From assembly GCA_943735955.1 (NCBI GenBank), contig OX030958.1, positions 3,354,031 to 3,418,030 on the forward strand: a stretch of DNA of 64,000 bases, written 5' to 3'. A program made the position numbers and the translations under genes. The notes beneath the pieces were generated by a model. The model searched no databases. It was not told the origin of the DNA and worked only from the letters and a program-made list of their open reading frames with translations. The DNA comes from Piscicola geometra (lineage: Eukaryota; Annelida; Clitellata; Hirudinida; Piscicolidae). Each line of letters starts with the position of its first letter. Within the stretch, counting starts at the first letter, position 1. Below are positions 32,640-46,871 of the stretch, piece by piece.

Positions 32640-33180
32640 GTTAATCAATGCGTAAAGTTTACTTTTATTTTTATTTTTTCTTTAGCTTCTTTAAAATAAG
32701 TTAAATTTGATGTTTTTATTAGGATTAAGTACACATCTTTAGATGAAGAAGGACAAATCATTTAATTTGATACTTATTTAGTGAAAAACGTTGTGCCTCC
32801 ACTTACCAACGCTATCAGGCGGTAGCAATTTGATAAATAAATCTATTAAAAAACATGGGAAAAAAATTATACTTGAAAAGCTAAGAAAGTATTGAAAAAA
32901 TATTTATAAAAAAAAACTTTATCCACGAATTAAAAATTTGTCAATATGAATTATTTATTTATTTACTTAGCTGAAAATAATGATTTTAAAACAATGAAAA
33001 TTTTTTTAGTCAGCACAGTTTGCAAAAAAAAAAATGAAAACCATGAGCAATAACAAAGAACTGAGAATTATTTTCTAAAATAGAAATTTTAAAAAGCCTC
33101 ATACGTGCAGATGCTACCAGCTGGTAGCGTTGGTAAAATTCATTTTAATAAAAAAGTTTTAAATATTGCCTCTAAACTAT
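32640..33180. other. AT-rich spacer, no gene seen
   Basis: Follows the hAT relic and probably holds the 3' UTR of TTC29. A pair of 'gctatcaggcggtagcaatt'-type and 'gctaccagctggtagcgttg' segments (32,810 and 33,112) form short imperfect palindromes. No coding signal. Confidence 0.45.
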
Positions 33181-33185
33181 TCTTA

Positions 33186-36100
33186 TTAATTCTCAAAGCT
33201 ATTCATTGCCCTCAAAGTATTTTCTTCATCGTTAATTTCCAAGCCACTCATAACAGAAGACTTTGACGGTAAAGGTAATTCCAATTCATCTTCAATCTCC
33301 AGATCACTCTTCACTTCTGTTTCCTCCTCCGTGGTTTCTCTTGCCCAAGCACCTATTTCATTTGCATCTCCCATCACTTCTTTTTCTTCTTCTTCTTCTC
33401 CACCATTCTCATCATTTCCTTCTTCCTCTTCACCCTCCTCCTCCTCATCATCATCTTCTTCTTCCTCTTCTTCATCTTCATCTTCGTCTAATTGTTCCTC
33501 CACCTCGCTCTCTTTGATGGTCTTCTCAATGTCCAGGTTGTAGTTGCTTTGCGGGTCTTGCTCGTTGTCGTACAGACGATGGATCTTCGACATGAAGACG
33601 ACCAGCTCTTCCGAATTCTTCCGCGCGTCGAGACTTCGAAGTCGCTTCTTGAGAATGCTTTCGCTGCGAGCGGGCATTTCGTCTGCCAGTTTTTGAAGTG
33701 GGTGTGATGGATGAAAGACATTTTGGTCGTATACCGAATATAATGATTAGAAATTACATTTTTGATCAAGTTTAGAGCGAATAGATTTAAGTTATAATTT
33801 CAATTTTTTCGCCAAAATTCCTATTGATGTATTAGAAGGAAAAAAAATTAATTGTAAAAAAATTTGATAAGACTTTTAAAATACAATTTTTTTTGTTTAA
33901 TTCATGTATAAAAACATAAAAAAAGAATTTTAAAACGCCAAAACGAAACCTACCCGTACGCACAGGTCCCACAAAGCTGTTGATCCTCATGTTCTTCCAG
34001 AAGAGCAGTTTGTCCACATTCTCCGGGTCCTTCGTGTACAAGAGTGGAATGTATCTGTAAAATTGAACAGTAAGAATGATATTGCCATAGTCAATTCGAC
34101 TGAGAACCAAAGCAGAAGCCAAAGTTCTCAGTGAGTCCTTGGTCAATAACCATCTTATGGATCGTATTTGGCGTAAAGAAGCAAAGCAGGTTTGAGTCAT
34201 CTTGTTGATGTGTGTTGTCATGGTGAAGTCTATGTCGAGATAAACTCCAAGGTTTCTGACACTTTCAGAAGGAATTATCTCATTCTGACAAATGCGAACT
34301 GGATCTTTGGGAGTGTGAACAGAGTTTCGACGGGATGAGAGCCAAATGACTTTAGTTTTTCTGGAGTTGAGTTTCAGTCGATTGGCACCCATCCAAGCAG
34401 TAATTTCATGATGACACCCTTTCTTGCAGATCAGCTTGATGACCTTTAATGCAATGACCGTAAATCTGGGTGTCATCAGCCAACTGATGAAAAGCAAGCT
34501 CATGTCTAGCTGCTATTTTTTCCAAATCTCCAGTGTACAACGAGAACAGAAGAGGACCAAGGACTGAACCTTGGGGGACTCCTACAGCGGAAACCGACGT
34601 TTGTCCCACTACAGCGAAAGTCAAAACATCTGTCCTTTAAGTAGTCTCTAAACCATTCTAATGCAGAGTCAGAAAAACCATAAGAGATGTGCATTCTTCG
34701 GAGCAGTGTTGCATGATCTACCAGATCAAAAAATGCCGATAGATCAAGAAAAACTAACAATGTAAGCTTACCGTCATCTGCTGCTCTAAGGATGTCTGAA
34801 AAGACCTTGGTTATAGCAGTTTCTGTCGAATGATGACGACGGTAAGCTGACTGCAAGGGAGGGAAAAGATGAGATTTTGTGAGGTAGTTGACTACTCTGT
34901 GGAGAACTAATCTTTCCAAAAGTTTGGACAACACCCTCAAGTTTGAAATAGGTCTGTACGACGAAGTTTCAGTGAGTTTAAGACTTGGCTTCTTAAGCAG
35001 TGGCGTGATGTAGGCCGACTTGAAAGACTTCGGAACCCTGCCTGCCGAAAAAGACCTGTTGAATAAACTAACTCAAAATAAACAATTATTCCAGATATCT
35101 CCTTCAACAGCCATGTAGGAACCGGGTCATTCGAGCACTGCTTAATTGGAAGCCCGTGAATATCCCTGACTGCTTCTTCTTCGTCGACTTTGCTGGACCC
35201 ATTCAAACTGAGCCCGTGCTCGCAGAATGAAAATGTTGGGTCATCTTGGGCATTGATTGACCTTCTCGCCGACGCAACTTTCTCTGTGAGGTGTGCGTGA
35301 TAGTCATCAGCACTGATGCCTGAGACTGACGATGTCTTACTTCTGCCCGCGACGCTATTGATGAGTTTCCAAGTATCAGCTGACTTCCCTTTGGACTGAG
35401 AAAGCTTCAAGTTTCAGAACTGCTCTCATTTACGTCTGCACAGACTCTTGTAAACTTTCAACTGCTTGACCCAGGCAATACGTGCTTGCTCATTTTTTGA
35501 CTTACTGTAGTTTTTTTTATTACTTCTCTTAAGGTGTTTAGAGGCACCAAGGGTCCGAAGGCCTCTGGTGCACTCTAACAGTCTTAAAAGGAATTAACTT
35601 ATCGAGAATGCTAGTCAAAGTGGAGCTGTAGAGGTCAGCAGCTGAATCTACATCGAGGTCAGTGCTAGACGAGAGTGGAGACAATCGAACCTGTTGAGCA
35701 AACTCTGTTCTATCCAAGAGTTTCCAGCGTCTACTTGAAGTTTTTTTGTACACAGAAGGGGGCTTGGCCAATTGACACTTCCAGACCAACAGTTTGTGGT
35801 CAATGCAGTCAACTTCAAAACTCTTTCTCGAAGCAACAACATCAAGCCACCCTCCTTGACTATGGGTTGGTTGGTTGACTGATGACTGGAAACCATGAGA
35901 GCTCAGGATATTCTGAAACGTCTGAGTATCGTTATCACTTGGATTTTCAAGGTGGAAGTTGAAATCTCCCAGGATTAATACTTCTTCACTGTATGTGGCC
36001 AAGGTGCTCATGATTTCATTGAAATCCTTGAAGAACACGCTAGAAGCTTAACCTGTTCGATAAACAACCAAAACAATGACCGCCCTTGAACCAGAAGTGA

Positions 36101-38816
36101 TTCTGACACAAAGATGCTCAAGAGTTGAGGACTGAACTTCTGTGTCCAATGGTGTAACCTGGAATCCAGAGTTAGCCACGACTGCAACTCCCCCGTGGTT
36201 TGTATGCAGCGTGTTTACTGTATTGGAGAGTCTAGGCCTTGATCTTTCGACCACTACCAAGCTTTCCTGCCGCAGTCGGCTGATACAGACTGACTCAGGA
36301 CTTCCGTTACCACTCCATCACTTTTGGCCACCCACCTGGAGTAGAGGGAGTGTGCTCTGGCAACACCGTACAGGCATCTGGCCTCTTGCTCGTACTGTTT
36401 CAGGTAGGCGTTCTCCATGATCAGCTTGAAGGCCTCTCTGCTGTACTGCACTGCCACCGTATAGTGTCCCTGTGCCGAAGTATCCACTCAAGATTTCACT
36501 AAGCTAGAATATTTTTGTAAATAACATTAATATAATTTATAAACAATTCATAATGAAATTTAACATATATAAAAATTAAAACTACCACCCTTAAAAGTGC
36601 AAACATATATTCGCATTGAGCACCCTTACGGCGTTGTTAAAGGCGTAGCCAGTCTTGAGGTACGACTCAGTCAGCACCCGCTTGTCTTGTCCCTCGTCCG
36701 ACACCTCGACGAACCGTTGGTAGTAGTCCTTTGCCTTGTTCAAGTCATCCAGCCTGGTGTGTTGTTCGATAAATTATACACTTTAGTGTTGCGAGCTACC
36801 GATGGAAATTCAATGAAAATAGAACAAAAATCACAAAATATATTTTTCAAGTCGTTTTTTAGTCGAAAAAAAATTTTTGAGCAAGAAATCTAGATTTATT
36901 CTTTAAACAAAAATTTAAAAGCGATGCTTCGATTATAATGAACGACTTAATTGAGAACTATCTGCAATGGCGAAGAGACGCTGAATCATCACCCACATGA
37001 AGTAGACTGCTCCGATCGACTGGCACAACACCGCAATTCCTTTCTTGTCGTTGATCCTCTCGCATTTGTCCAAGCACTCTGTCAGCGTCTGCCATCAGTA
37101 ATTCTCTTAACTGTTGCACGTCTTATTAAAACCATTTATTTAAAAAATTAAATTTTTTATTTCTATTGCGGTCATGTGGTCGAGAGGTCTTAAAGTTTGT
37201 CTAGGTTTACGCCACTTTAATATTATTCTTCCTTGTATAGTATTGTGTTTCCATTCAATATTTTTATTCCAGATGTGGTCTTTTTGGTCACCTGTAGAGC
37301 CTTCGTGAAGTCTTTCTTGTAGGCGAAGTAATTGCCCAGATGGCGTGTGCTCTCGATGATCAATGAGTCTTCCTTGTCTAGGATAATGTTGAGGAATTTA
37401 TTTATTTCATTTTTTGTGATGCCAATTAAAATATATAATTATTAATAAATGATTTGAAAAGAAATTAATTAACTAGCTAAGCATATACACTATGTTGAAA
37501 TGTAAGCAAAAATATATCAGAAAAAAGATAATTTTTATCTTTTACATTCGTCTTACTTTCAGTGGCGAATTTGTGAGCTTTGTAGAAGTACTGGCCTGCT
37601 TCCCTCACTTGCTTCGTGCCGAGTCGACTTTGCGCGAGATTCAAACAAACGTGCACAAGGTTGAAAGTGGCGTGGTAGAAAATCGACTTTCCGTCTTCCA
37701 AATAAGGCACCATTGTTTGGCCTTTCGAGTATTCGTACACGTAGTTCAAGTCGTTGTACGCCTTTTCGTAGTTTCCTAAACAAAATAAAATTCATAAAAG
37801 TATTTATTTGAAAAATCACCGCTAAAATCAAAACGATCAATCAGGCTATAATCTTTAAAGTTTAACTTTCGCAACTTTGTGGTACCGTTGGTGATGGTGT
37901 AAAGGCCCAGATGGAGGCGGGTGAGGGCGAGAGAGCTGCCGTCAGAGTCACATGGGTACATGGAAACGATCTTCAAGCAATGTTCGAAAAATCTTTCCGC
38001 CAGAGAATTGCGTTGTTCCGAGAATTTTAAAGCGAGATTCAAGTTGCAGTTGAATAATAACTTGTAGTCGCCTGTTTCAGGATTTATTTGAGAACAAATA
38101 GGCTTTATTTAGCGATTTTTTAACTAAATTTATTTAAACAAAGAAAAATATGAAAATATTCGGACCATTGTTTTGAGCAGTTTCAGCATTTTTGAGGAAA
38201 GTAGCAATGAACTGCAGAGTCCTGAGTTGGTTCTTCAAGGGTTCAGTCTTGAGGACTCCGTACAGTTTCTCGTACTCCTTCCTCTCCTCCAGGTCAGTCT
38301 TGATCATGTTGTAAATCTCTTCGAACACCATGTGGAAACCATCCGACAGTAAGTTCTGCAGCAGTTCGTCGAGTGTCGGCTCACTAGTGCTGATTTTTCA
38401 ACAAAAAAAAAATTTCAAACTATTCATTATTTGGACGAAATAAATTTGTATAATGATTTAAATAGTTTATATCTGTTGAAATAAACACTAAGAAATTGTA
38501 TTGCTTTTAAAGTTAATGCATAATACAATAATTGCGATCACTTTGTCGAAAGGTCTTTAGCTATTGCCTCTGGCGTGATCATTGGGATGATGAAGGAAGA
38601 CATGTTGTACTCTGTTCCGGCAATGCCACCTCTTTTATACTTTTGTATTTTCGGAATGATTTTGTCTAGAATCTTCACCGATTCCGAAATATCTCCTTTC
38701 CATATTTTACTTATTGAGTCGGTTTCTCTCTCAATCAAGCAGTCAGTAGCTAATCCCTTTTCTTTCACCGCCTCCTTTTTAGGCTTTTTATAATGATTGA
38801 CAATATAGGGGTACAT
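33186..38816 (-). CDS. TTC29: Tetratricopeptide repeat protein 29 (TTC29)
   Basis: TTC29 is an axonemal protein needed for sperm-flagellum and cilium function. Ten exons on the minus strand, all phase-consistent: 38,816-38,542 ([11 protein letters not shown]...); 38,389-38,166; 38,071-37,886; 37,775-37,557; 37,377-37,292; 37,076-36,997; 36,753-36,630; 36,469-36,336; 34,054-33,954; 33,682-33,186. They give about 641 residues; human TTC29 is 475. Family matches include [17 protein letters not shown], the TPR helices around [16 protein letters not shown] and [27 protein letters not shown], and [16 protein letters not shown], each in the family order. The last exon adds about 165 residues, strongly acidic (Glu/Asp runs), absent from vertebrate TTC29. 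A broken LINE fills the intron between 36,336 and 34,054 without damaging the splice sites. The first Met may not be the true start if a further 5' exon exists. Confidence 0.85.
34078..36300 (-). mobile_element. Degenerate non-LTR retrotransposon (LINE, CR1/Jockey group)
   Basis: Read on the minus strand it encodes an endonuclease part (35,538-36,260: [22 protein letters not shown]) and a reverse transcriptase part (34,400-35,410: [20 protein letters not shown] with [59 protein letters not shown]). It is dead: one in-frame stop at 36,048-36,050 splits the endonuclease, and the reverse transcriptase shifts frame several times. It lacks the 5' end and stops before the 3' end. The metal-binding motif reads LADD where YADD or FADD is usual. 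It lies in a TTC29 intron in the same orientation as the gene. Confidence 0.88.
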
Positions 38817-38819
38817 CTT

Positions 38820-39530
38820 TAAAGCTTCACCAAGTACTTTCTTTCAGTATTGGGTGTTGATTAATATTTGTTTTTATTCAAATATTCGATTTGAAACGTT
38901 AAAAAAGATCATTTTCGAATTTAAAATATTTACTAATTTTGATTTTTTCATTCAGTTTATCCTTTTATTTTTTTTTCCCAACTTTTTTTACTTTTGAAAG
39001 AAGGAAAATATTTTTTTCATACTATTTGTCTAATAAATGTATTTATCAAATTTAATGAACTTGTATCAACGAGAGAAATATTTATGAATACTTTCGAGTT
39101 TATAACTTTTACACGTTTTTGTAATTACCGCGATGGTCTTTGAGTATTTTGAAAGCATTCATTGTTCTTCTCGGCAAATATCTACCTCTCTAGCTTGAAG
39201 GGGAAAGTGAATAGCTTTTCTGAAGAATGGCAATCACTAGAGCTAAACTCGCTGAGAATTATTTATTTATCGTTTGCCATTTAAGAAACTTGTAGTTAAG
39301 AGTTAAAGGAATGGAACTTAAACGAAGCAGTATTGCTTCGCTGTAAGATTATTTGAAAGTAATTGATCCAGCTTAACAGAGCTTTTCACGAACATTCACA
39401 TGCGAACCATCAAGAATGCATCACTGGGTACAATAGAGATTGAGTTTACTTTAGCTAATTCAGTCCATCAACTTTTTGTATTGAAAGTTCAAATGCAATT
39501 GAGAACCATTTAGCTGAAACCTATCGAAAT
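38820..39530. other. AT-rich spacer upstream of TTC29, no gene seen
   Basis: Unique sequence directly 5' of TTC29 and the probable site of its promoter. No TATA box or conserved protein segment stands out. Confidence 0.4.
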
Positions 39531-39532
39531 TA

Positions 39533-39735
39533 GTAGGGGAGACTAGGGCAAATTGACGATCCGGGCCAGATTGATTTGATTGATTGATTGAGATGACGAA
39601 TGTCTTATATTCTCAGCTTTTCACTAGTTAAGAGCATGAAACGAACACTCCTGGCTCTCCTTTCTCTTTTTTGTTAAATAATAGTATGCAAACGCTGAAG
39701 TCACTATTTTTGTATGCAAACGCTGAATTAATTTT
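39533..39735. mobile_element. Fragment related to the MITE at 45,668
   Basis: 'gggagactagggcaaattgac' followed by about 190 bp that is the reverse complement, with changes, of 46,410-46,542, including 'agcatgaaacgaacac' and 'atagtatgcaaacgctga'. Only one end of the element is present. Confidence 0.7.
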
Positions 39736-40315
39736 TTTAGATATAAAAAAATAGTATTTAAAGTTGTAAATTAATATATTTCCAAAACTGAAACGAAAAT
39801 AAAAACTATAATTATTTTCAAAACGAAAACGAAAATAAAAACTTTAATTATTTTCAAAACGAAAACGAAAATAAAAACTAAACATACGACACAGCTCGCT
39901 TGAATTCACTGGGCGTTTGTCATGGACATCAGGATATACTTGACAGTCTGGATTTGAAAAGACTAGCAAAAGAATTTGCTAGTCGGTCAGACATTCGAAG
40001 GTGTCTTTGGAAATTGGAGTAAACGAGCTGTGGGGAGAGGGCAGGAGGACAAGCAGAGAGGGGATTTAATGTTATCTAAATATACACTGTGGGCCAAAAA
40101 AAATCTCCCAATGTATATTTGTTTATAACTTTGGCAAATTTATATCTATTTGTAATTTTTTTAAACTATTGTACTCAGAAATTAATGGAAAACAAGATCT
40201 TATAAAATATATTTGATGGGTTGATGGCTAGTTGTAATTGAAGTTATATAGACGACAAATAATAAAAGATACTAAAATCGCTATTGTTTTTTTTCATATC
40301 GCTCATAGTGGCAAT

Positions 40316-42376
40316 CAGTGGCGCAACCAGGGGGGGGCTGGGGGGGGCTCAAGCCCCCCCCAGACCTTTTCAAAGGGTCTCGCAATTTTTCGAAAATCGA
40401 TGAGTTTTTTTGGTGGGGGGGGGGGGGTAATGAATTTTTCAATATGCCATAGAACAATGATATTTTCTCTGGATGGCCATCGGGTCTTTATCTCACGAAA
40501 CATTTCATATATCAACACAGAACATAGAGATCCCACCAAAATAACACTAAAATGTCACAAACTCTGAGAAGAAATAGAGCACCATTTGACCTTAACTACA
40601 CTTTTAAATCTTTACTCTTTTTATATGTAAATATTTTGCGCCATGACACAGTATATAAAAAACAAATCAGATAGACAAAATAACTTTCGAGCTTTCAGCA
40701 TTATCCAACCTTCATGGAAAGGATGCTGAAACTGGGTAAAGACAGCTCAAAATCACATCAACACATCAAGTTTCCGTGCGTATCAGTCTGATCTCATTGC
40801 ATGTATCGAACTGCAAGAATTCTTTTGAGCAACAAGCCTTCAGCCCGAGTTGCATTGTATGCTCGATGTTGCTCTGATTCTGCCAGTTACTTCATCAGAT
40901 GCAGAAAGAGCATTTTCTAAACTTCGGCTTATTAAAATTCATCTTAAGACGACTGTATCTGGATGTCGTTTGCAAAGCTTGTTTGAGAATATCTGCTACC
41001 AAAACCGCTACTGCACTTCTTCCAGTAAATGAAATGATGAAAAGATTTTCACAAACTGATCGAAAAATTATTTTGTAAGTGAGAACACATCAAAATTTAG
41101 TTGAAACTAAATATTTGAAAAAAAATTATAGACTGTTTAGGATCTCATATCAAACTTATTTTTTTACTTTTTACCTTAGTTTAAAAAATGATGACGTAAC
41201 TTTAAGAATACTATGCAACTTAGTTTGTAGTTTTTCTTTTGTATCATTAATAAACTATCTAAATTCTTTATCAATTATAATTGGTAGTTTTTATTTAGCC
41301 CATTGACCGCCGCTACTCAATAAAAAAAGTTTAAATGAATTTTACATTTAGACTTGCATTATATGGTTATAAGAATAACTCAAACAAAATTGAAAACAAT
41401 TATTTCATAAGTTTTGATAGGGCAAAATGTTGCGAAAACGCAACGTGAGCGGGAAGTGTGACATACTTATGTACAGTAAGAAATCACAAATAAATTGATT
41501 CAAACCACATTTATTAAACAGAAATAAATTTCAATTGCGAATAGCTCGATAAAATTCAAACTTCTAATTATTTTATTTGTTATAATATTAATAATACTTA
41601 TTTTAATTACAACAAAGCAAATTATTTAACGTGAATTACAACAGCACTCATAAACTGTCGTGCTGTTTCAAAGACGACACTGTGGTCGAATGTTATCTTT
41701 ATTTTATTTTTATATTCAACCTATGAGAGGTTAAAAAACTATATTCTTTTCAATAAAAGCTTCAAGTGTGAAGCATTTGCGGTTTGAAATTTTTTATCGA
41801 AATATAAAAATCAACATTCATCTACAAAATTCAACTTTTAATTTTGATTTTACAAATTTCATAATACATTAACATTATAATAATAATTTCATTATTATTA
41901 TAATGACTAGACTTATTAAAAATCATATGAAATCATATTATGTCAAAGTTGCGAAAACGCACCATTGATTTTTAAAAGCATGAAAAACGTTTTGCAAGTT
42001 ATTTTGAATATAAAAAAAATTAATTCAAGTATTAACTATCTTTTCGCACCGAAATTAAGACTAAATTTGTATAAATATACTAAAAATCGAACGAAAAAAT
42101 TGAACAATTATCTAAGCGAAGAAAGATTATTTTGATAAATGTTAAATGTGAACAGGATATAAAAGACTGCAAATAATAAAATTTAAAAAGTTGAAATTTA
42201 ACTTATAAAATAAAAATTTATTGTACAAAAGATGTGAAAAAACTCGGTATAAAAACAGCAAAAAAATATATAAATTGATGTTGCAAAACGCAACAGCTGC
42301 GGTAAATGGATTAAACAATTATATTTTTTTACTAAAGTTGAGCCCCCCCCAGCATTTTTTGCTGGTTGCGCCCCTG
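40316..42376 (+). mobile_element. hAT transposon relic (copy of a second family)
   Basis: Terminal inverted repeats 'cagtggcgcaaccagg' at the left and 'ctggttgcgcccctg' at the right, followed inside by G-rich and C-rich runs. It is flanked by a perfect 8-bp target-site duplication, gtggcaat, at 40,308-40,315 and 42,377-42,384, diagnostic of hAT. Inside, 40,850-41,032 encodes LPVTSSDAERAFSKLRLIKI, the conserved C-terminal dimerisation block of hAT transposases. The rest of the transposase is lost, so it is a non-autonomous relic of 2,061 bp. Confidence 0.9.
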
Positions 42377-42492
42377 GTGGCAATAGAATAGTATTTTTAT
42401 TGAGTATCAAATTTTTTTTAATGTTTAGTGATACAAATATTAATAGTTGATACAAAAATAATTTGCACTACAGTAAACAATACTAAATAGTA

Positions 42493-42580
42493 TCGCTTGT
42501 ACTGTATTGACCGATACCGGTTCTTTGATTCCAACCCTGGGGAGGACCCCCCCAAGATTTTCCGCAGATCGCCGCCCCTG
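42493..42580. repeat. Dispersed repeat, copy A (about 88 bp)
   Basis: Shares about 88 bp with 48,389-48,475, including 'gataccggttctttgattcc' and 'ggggaggaccccccc'. The end 'cgcccctg' resembles a hAT terminal repeat, so it is probably one end of a decayed element. Confidence 0.75.
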
Positions 42581-42599
42581 CAAGGTAGGATGATGGTTG

Positions 42600-43320
42600 T
42601 TATGCTATGCAAGGATGGGCTTCAGTGAGTGCTGCTTTTGAATATTGAATATTCTCAAATTGATCATCAACTTGTTAATAAAAAAATTTTCATAAATTAA
42701 AACTTGATGTGTTAACAAATCATGGAATTTTTTGGTCAATAAGTTTTATTCCTATGCTCTCGTACAACTGCTTGCTCAACATTAATCATTAAAAGAAGAA
42801 ACATGCAGCCTTTGGAAAGTTACAAACAAGAACATTTACTTAATGGGGAAAAATGTAAATATTTTGAGAGGCTTTCTCCCAAAGTTGTTTCCAATTAACA
42901 GTTAATAACATATCAACAATACACAATGTAATTTTGAGACTTAATTTTATTCTCATTTTAAATATTTTTTCGTTTCTTATCCGATTAAGATTTATTCACT
43001 TTGTTTGTTAGATTACAAATCTAGGTCAAATAATTGTTTATTATGTTTTTCAGAAAAATAATTTTGACATCTTCATGGTTAATAAATAATGAAGTTTCAA
43101 ATTTTGAAATAGATATTGTTTGTTATGAACAAAAGCAGATTAAAAAGAAAAACTGTTTGAAAATTGTAAAATGGAAATTATAAGTATGTAAACATCTTTT
43201 TACAAATAATTATAATTTTTAATACTATTTTTGATATAATTTTTGATATAATTTTTCTCTTTTAGCACGTTAAAAAATTGGATTTATATTTTAAGTTAAT
43301 GTTAAATGCTTTAAAAATTA
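42600..43320. other. AT-rich spacer, no gene seen
   Basis: Unique AT-rich DNA between the hAT debris and the intact transposon. Confidence 0.4.
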
Positions 43321-43328
43321 TATATATA

Positions 43329-45581
<2,253 letters not shown>

Positions 45582-45667
45582 CTTCTTTTAAATGCCAAAA
45601 AATAGGACATTTATATTTATTTTAATAAAATTCTTTTAAATTCTTTCCATTCTATTTTAAACGGTTT

Positions 45668-46542
45668 TAAGTAGGGGCAAGATGACCTAGTTAAAGATTT
45701 ATGTCGTTTTGGTATTTTATTTTTAAAGATAACAACTTTTTTTTCTTTAACTGTTAGAGCATTCAGTTTTTGTAATAAATATATCAACATTTAATTTTAA
45801 AAATAAATATAACTAAAGAATAATTAAGTTTTTCTATAACCCTACTAAATGTTCATCTTGGAAAGATGACAACACTGAAAAAAGTCTACAATTTAAATTT
45901 TATAATTATTTTTCTTTGGTTAAACAAATCATAACAAGGTTCTTACCTTTTGAAAATATCGAATCAAATTAAATACATTGTAATGTTATGAAAATAGGAT
46001 GAAATTTAGACAACCATAATTATCTAAAATTTACAGCAATAATTCTTGGCATCCATTTTTTATTTATAATACTTAAGCACCACAAAAAGCTTCAATATCA
46101 TATTCATATTTGTTTTCAAAATTCTGAAAAACGAGTTAAGATGACAAGTATCTTGCCCCGACCATCTTGCCCCGAACTGCTTAGTTACAAACTTTCGTTT
46201 TTATTGCCAAGTATGAAGTCAACTAAATGACAACTATTCATGTTAATAGGTAGTATTATAAAAAAAACTACTATTAAATATTCATTTTAAACGAAATATC
46301 TTATTTATTTCTGCAGCAGAGCTTATTTAAACGTGCATCAAATTTATAACGTGACCGCGGAAAACAATCAAAGCTTCACAAATAAAACAAAAATAGAGGT
46401 TTCAGCGTTTGCATACTATTATTTAACGAAAGGAAAGTAGAAGAACCAGTAGTGTTCGTTTCATGCTCTTAACTAGTGAAAAACTGAAAATATAAGAAAT
46501 TCTTCATCTTGCTCGGCTCGTCATCTTGCCCCGGTCTCCCTT
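45668..46542. mobile_element. MITE-like element with GGGGCAAGATGAC ends
   Basis: The left end contains GGGGCAAGATGAC (45,674-45,686) and the right end its exact complement (46,520-46,532). The same motif recurs inside ('atcttgccccgaccatcttg' near 46,152). No ORF. A fragment of a second copy lies at 39,533-39,735. Confidence 0.7.
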
Positions 46543-46810
46543 ATATACAAAATGCAATAGTTGTTATTCAAGTTAAGAATAGACTTTGATCTTTTTAGTA
46601 GACTTTGAGTAACATCATTTAGTTTAGTTTAGTTTAGGGAGTTAAACCACGCAGATCTTTTGACCTCTATAATGGTTTTTTTAAAAACATTAAAAAAACA
46701 CATATATATCTAATATGAATTATTATATAAAAAATATATATATATATTTATGTTTATATATATAAATTATTTTTTACTGTTATGTCATAGTCGCACATCT
46801 TTGAGTTCCC

Positions 46811-46818
46811 TATAAAAG
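46811..46818 (+). promoter_or_regulatory. TATA box of the secreted-peptide gene
   Basis: TATAAAAG, a textbook TATA box, 54-61 bp before the ATG at 46,872. This fits a transcription start near 46,840 and a short 5' UTR. Confidence 0.75.
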
Positions 46819-46871
46819 AAGGTTAACTGTTGAAATTCAAATAATTCATTTGCAAACTATTTTTGTAAAAA

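Noticed and set aside
37160..37230. tRNA gene near 'gtggtcgagaggtctta'
   Set aside because: A partial A-box-like stretch only; no cloverleaf or B box could be assembled. At most a SINE fragment in a TTC29 intron.
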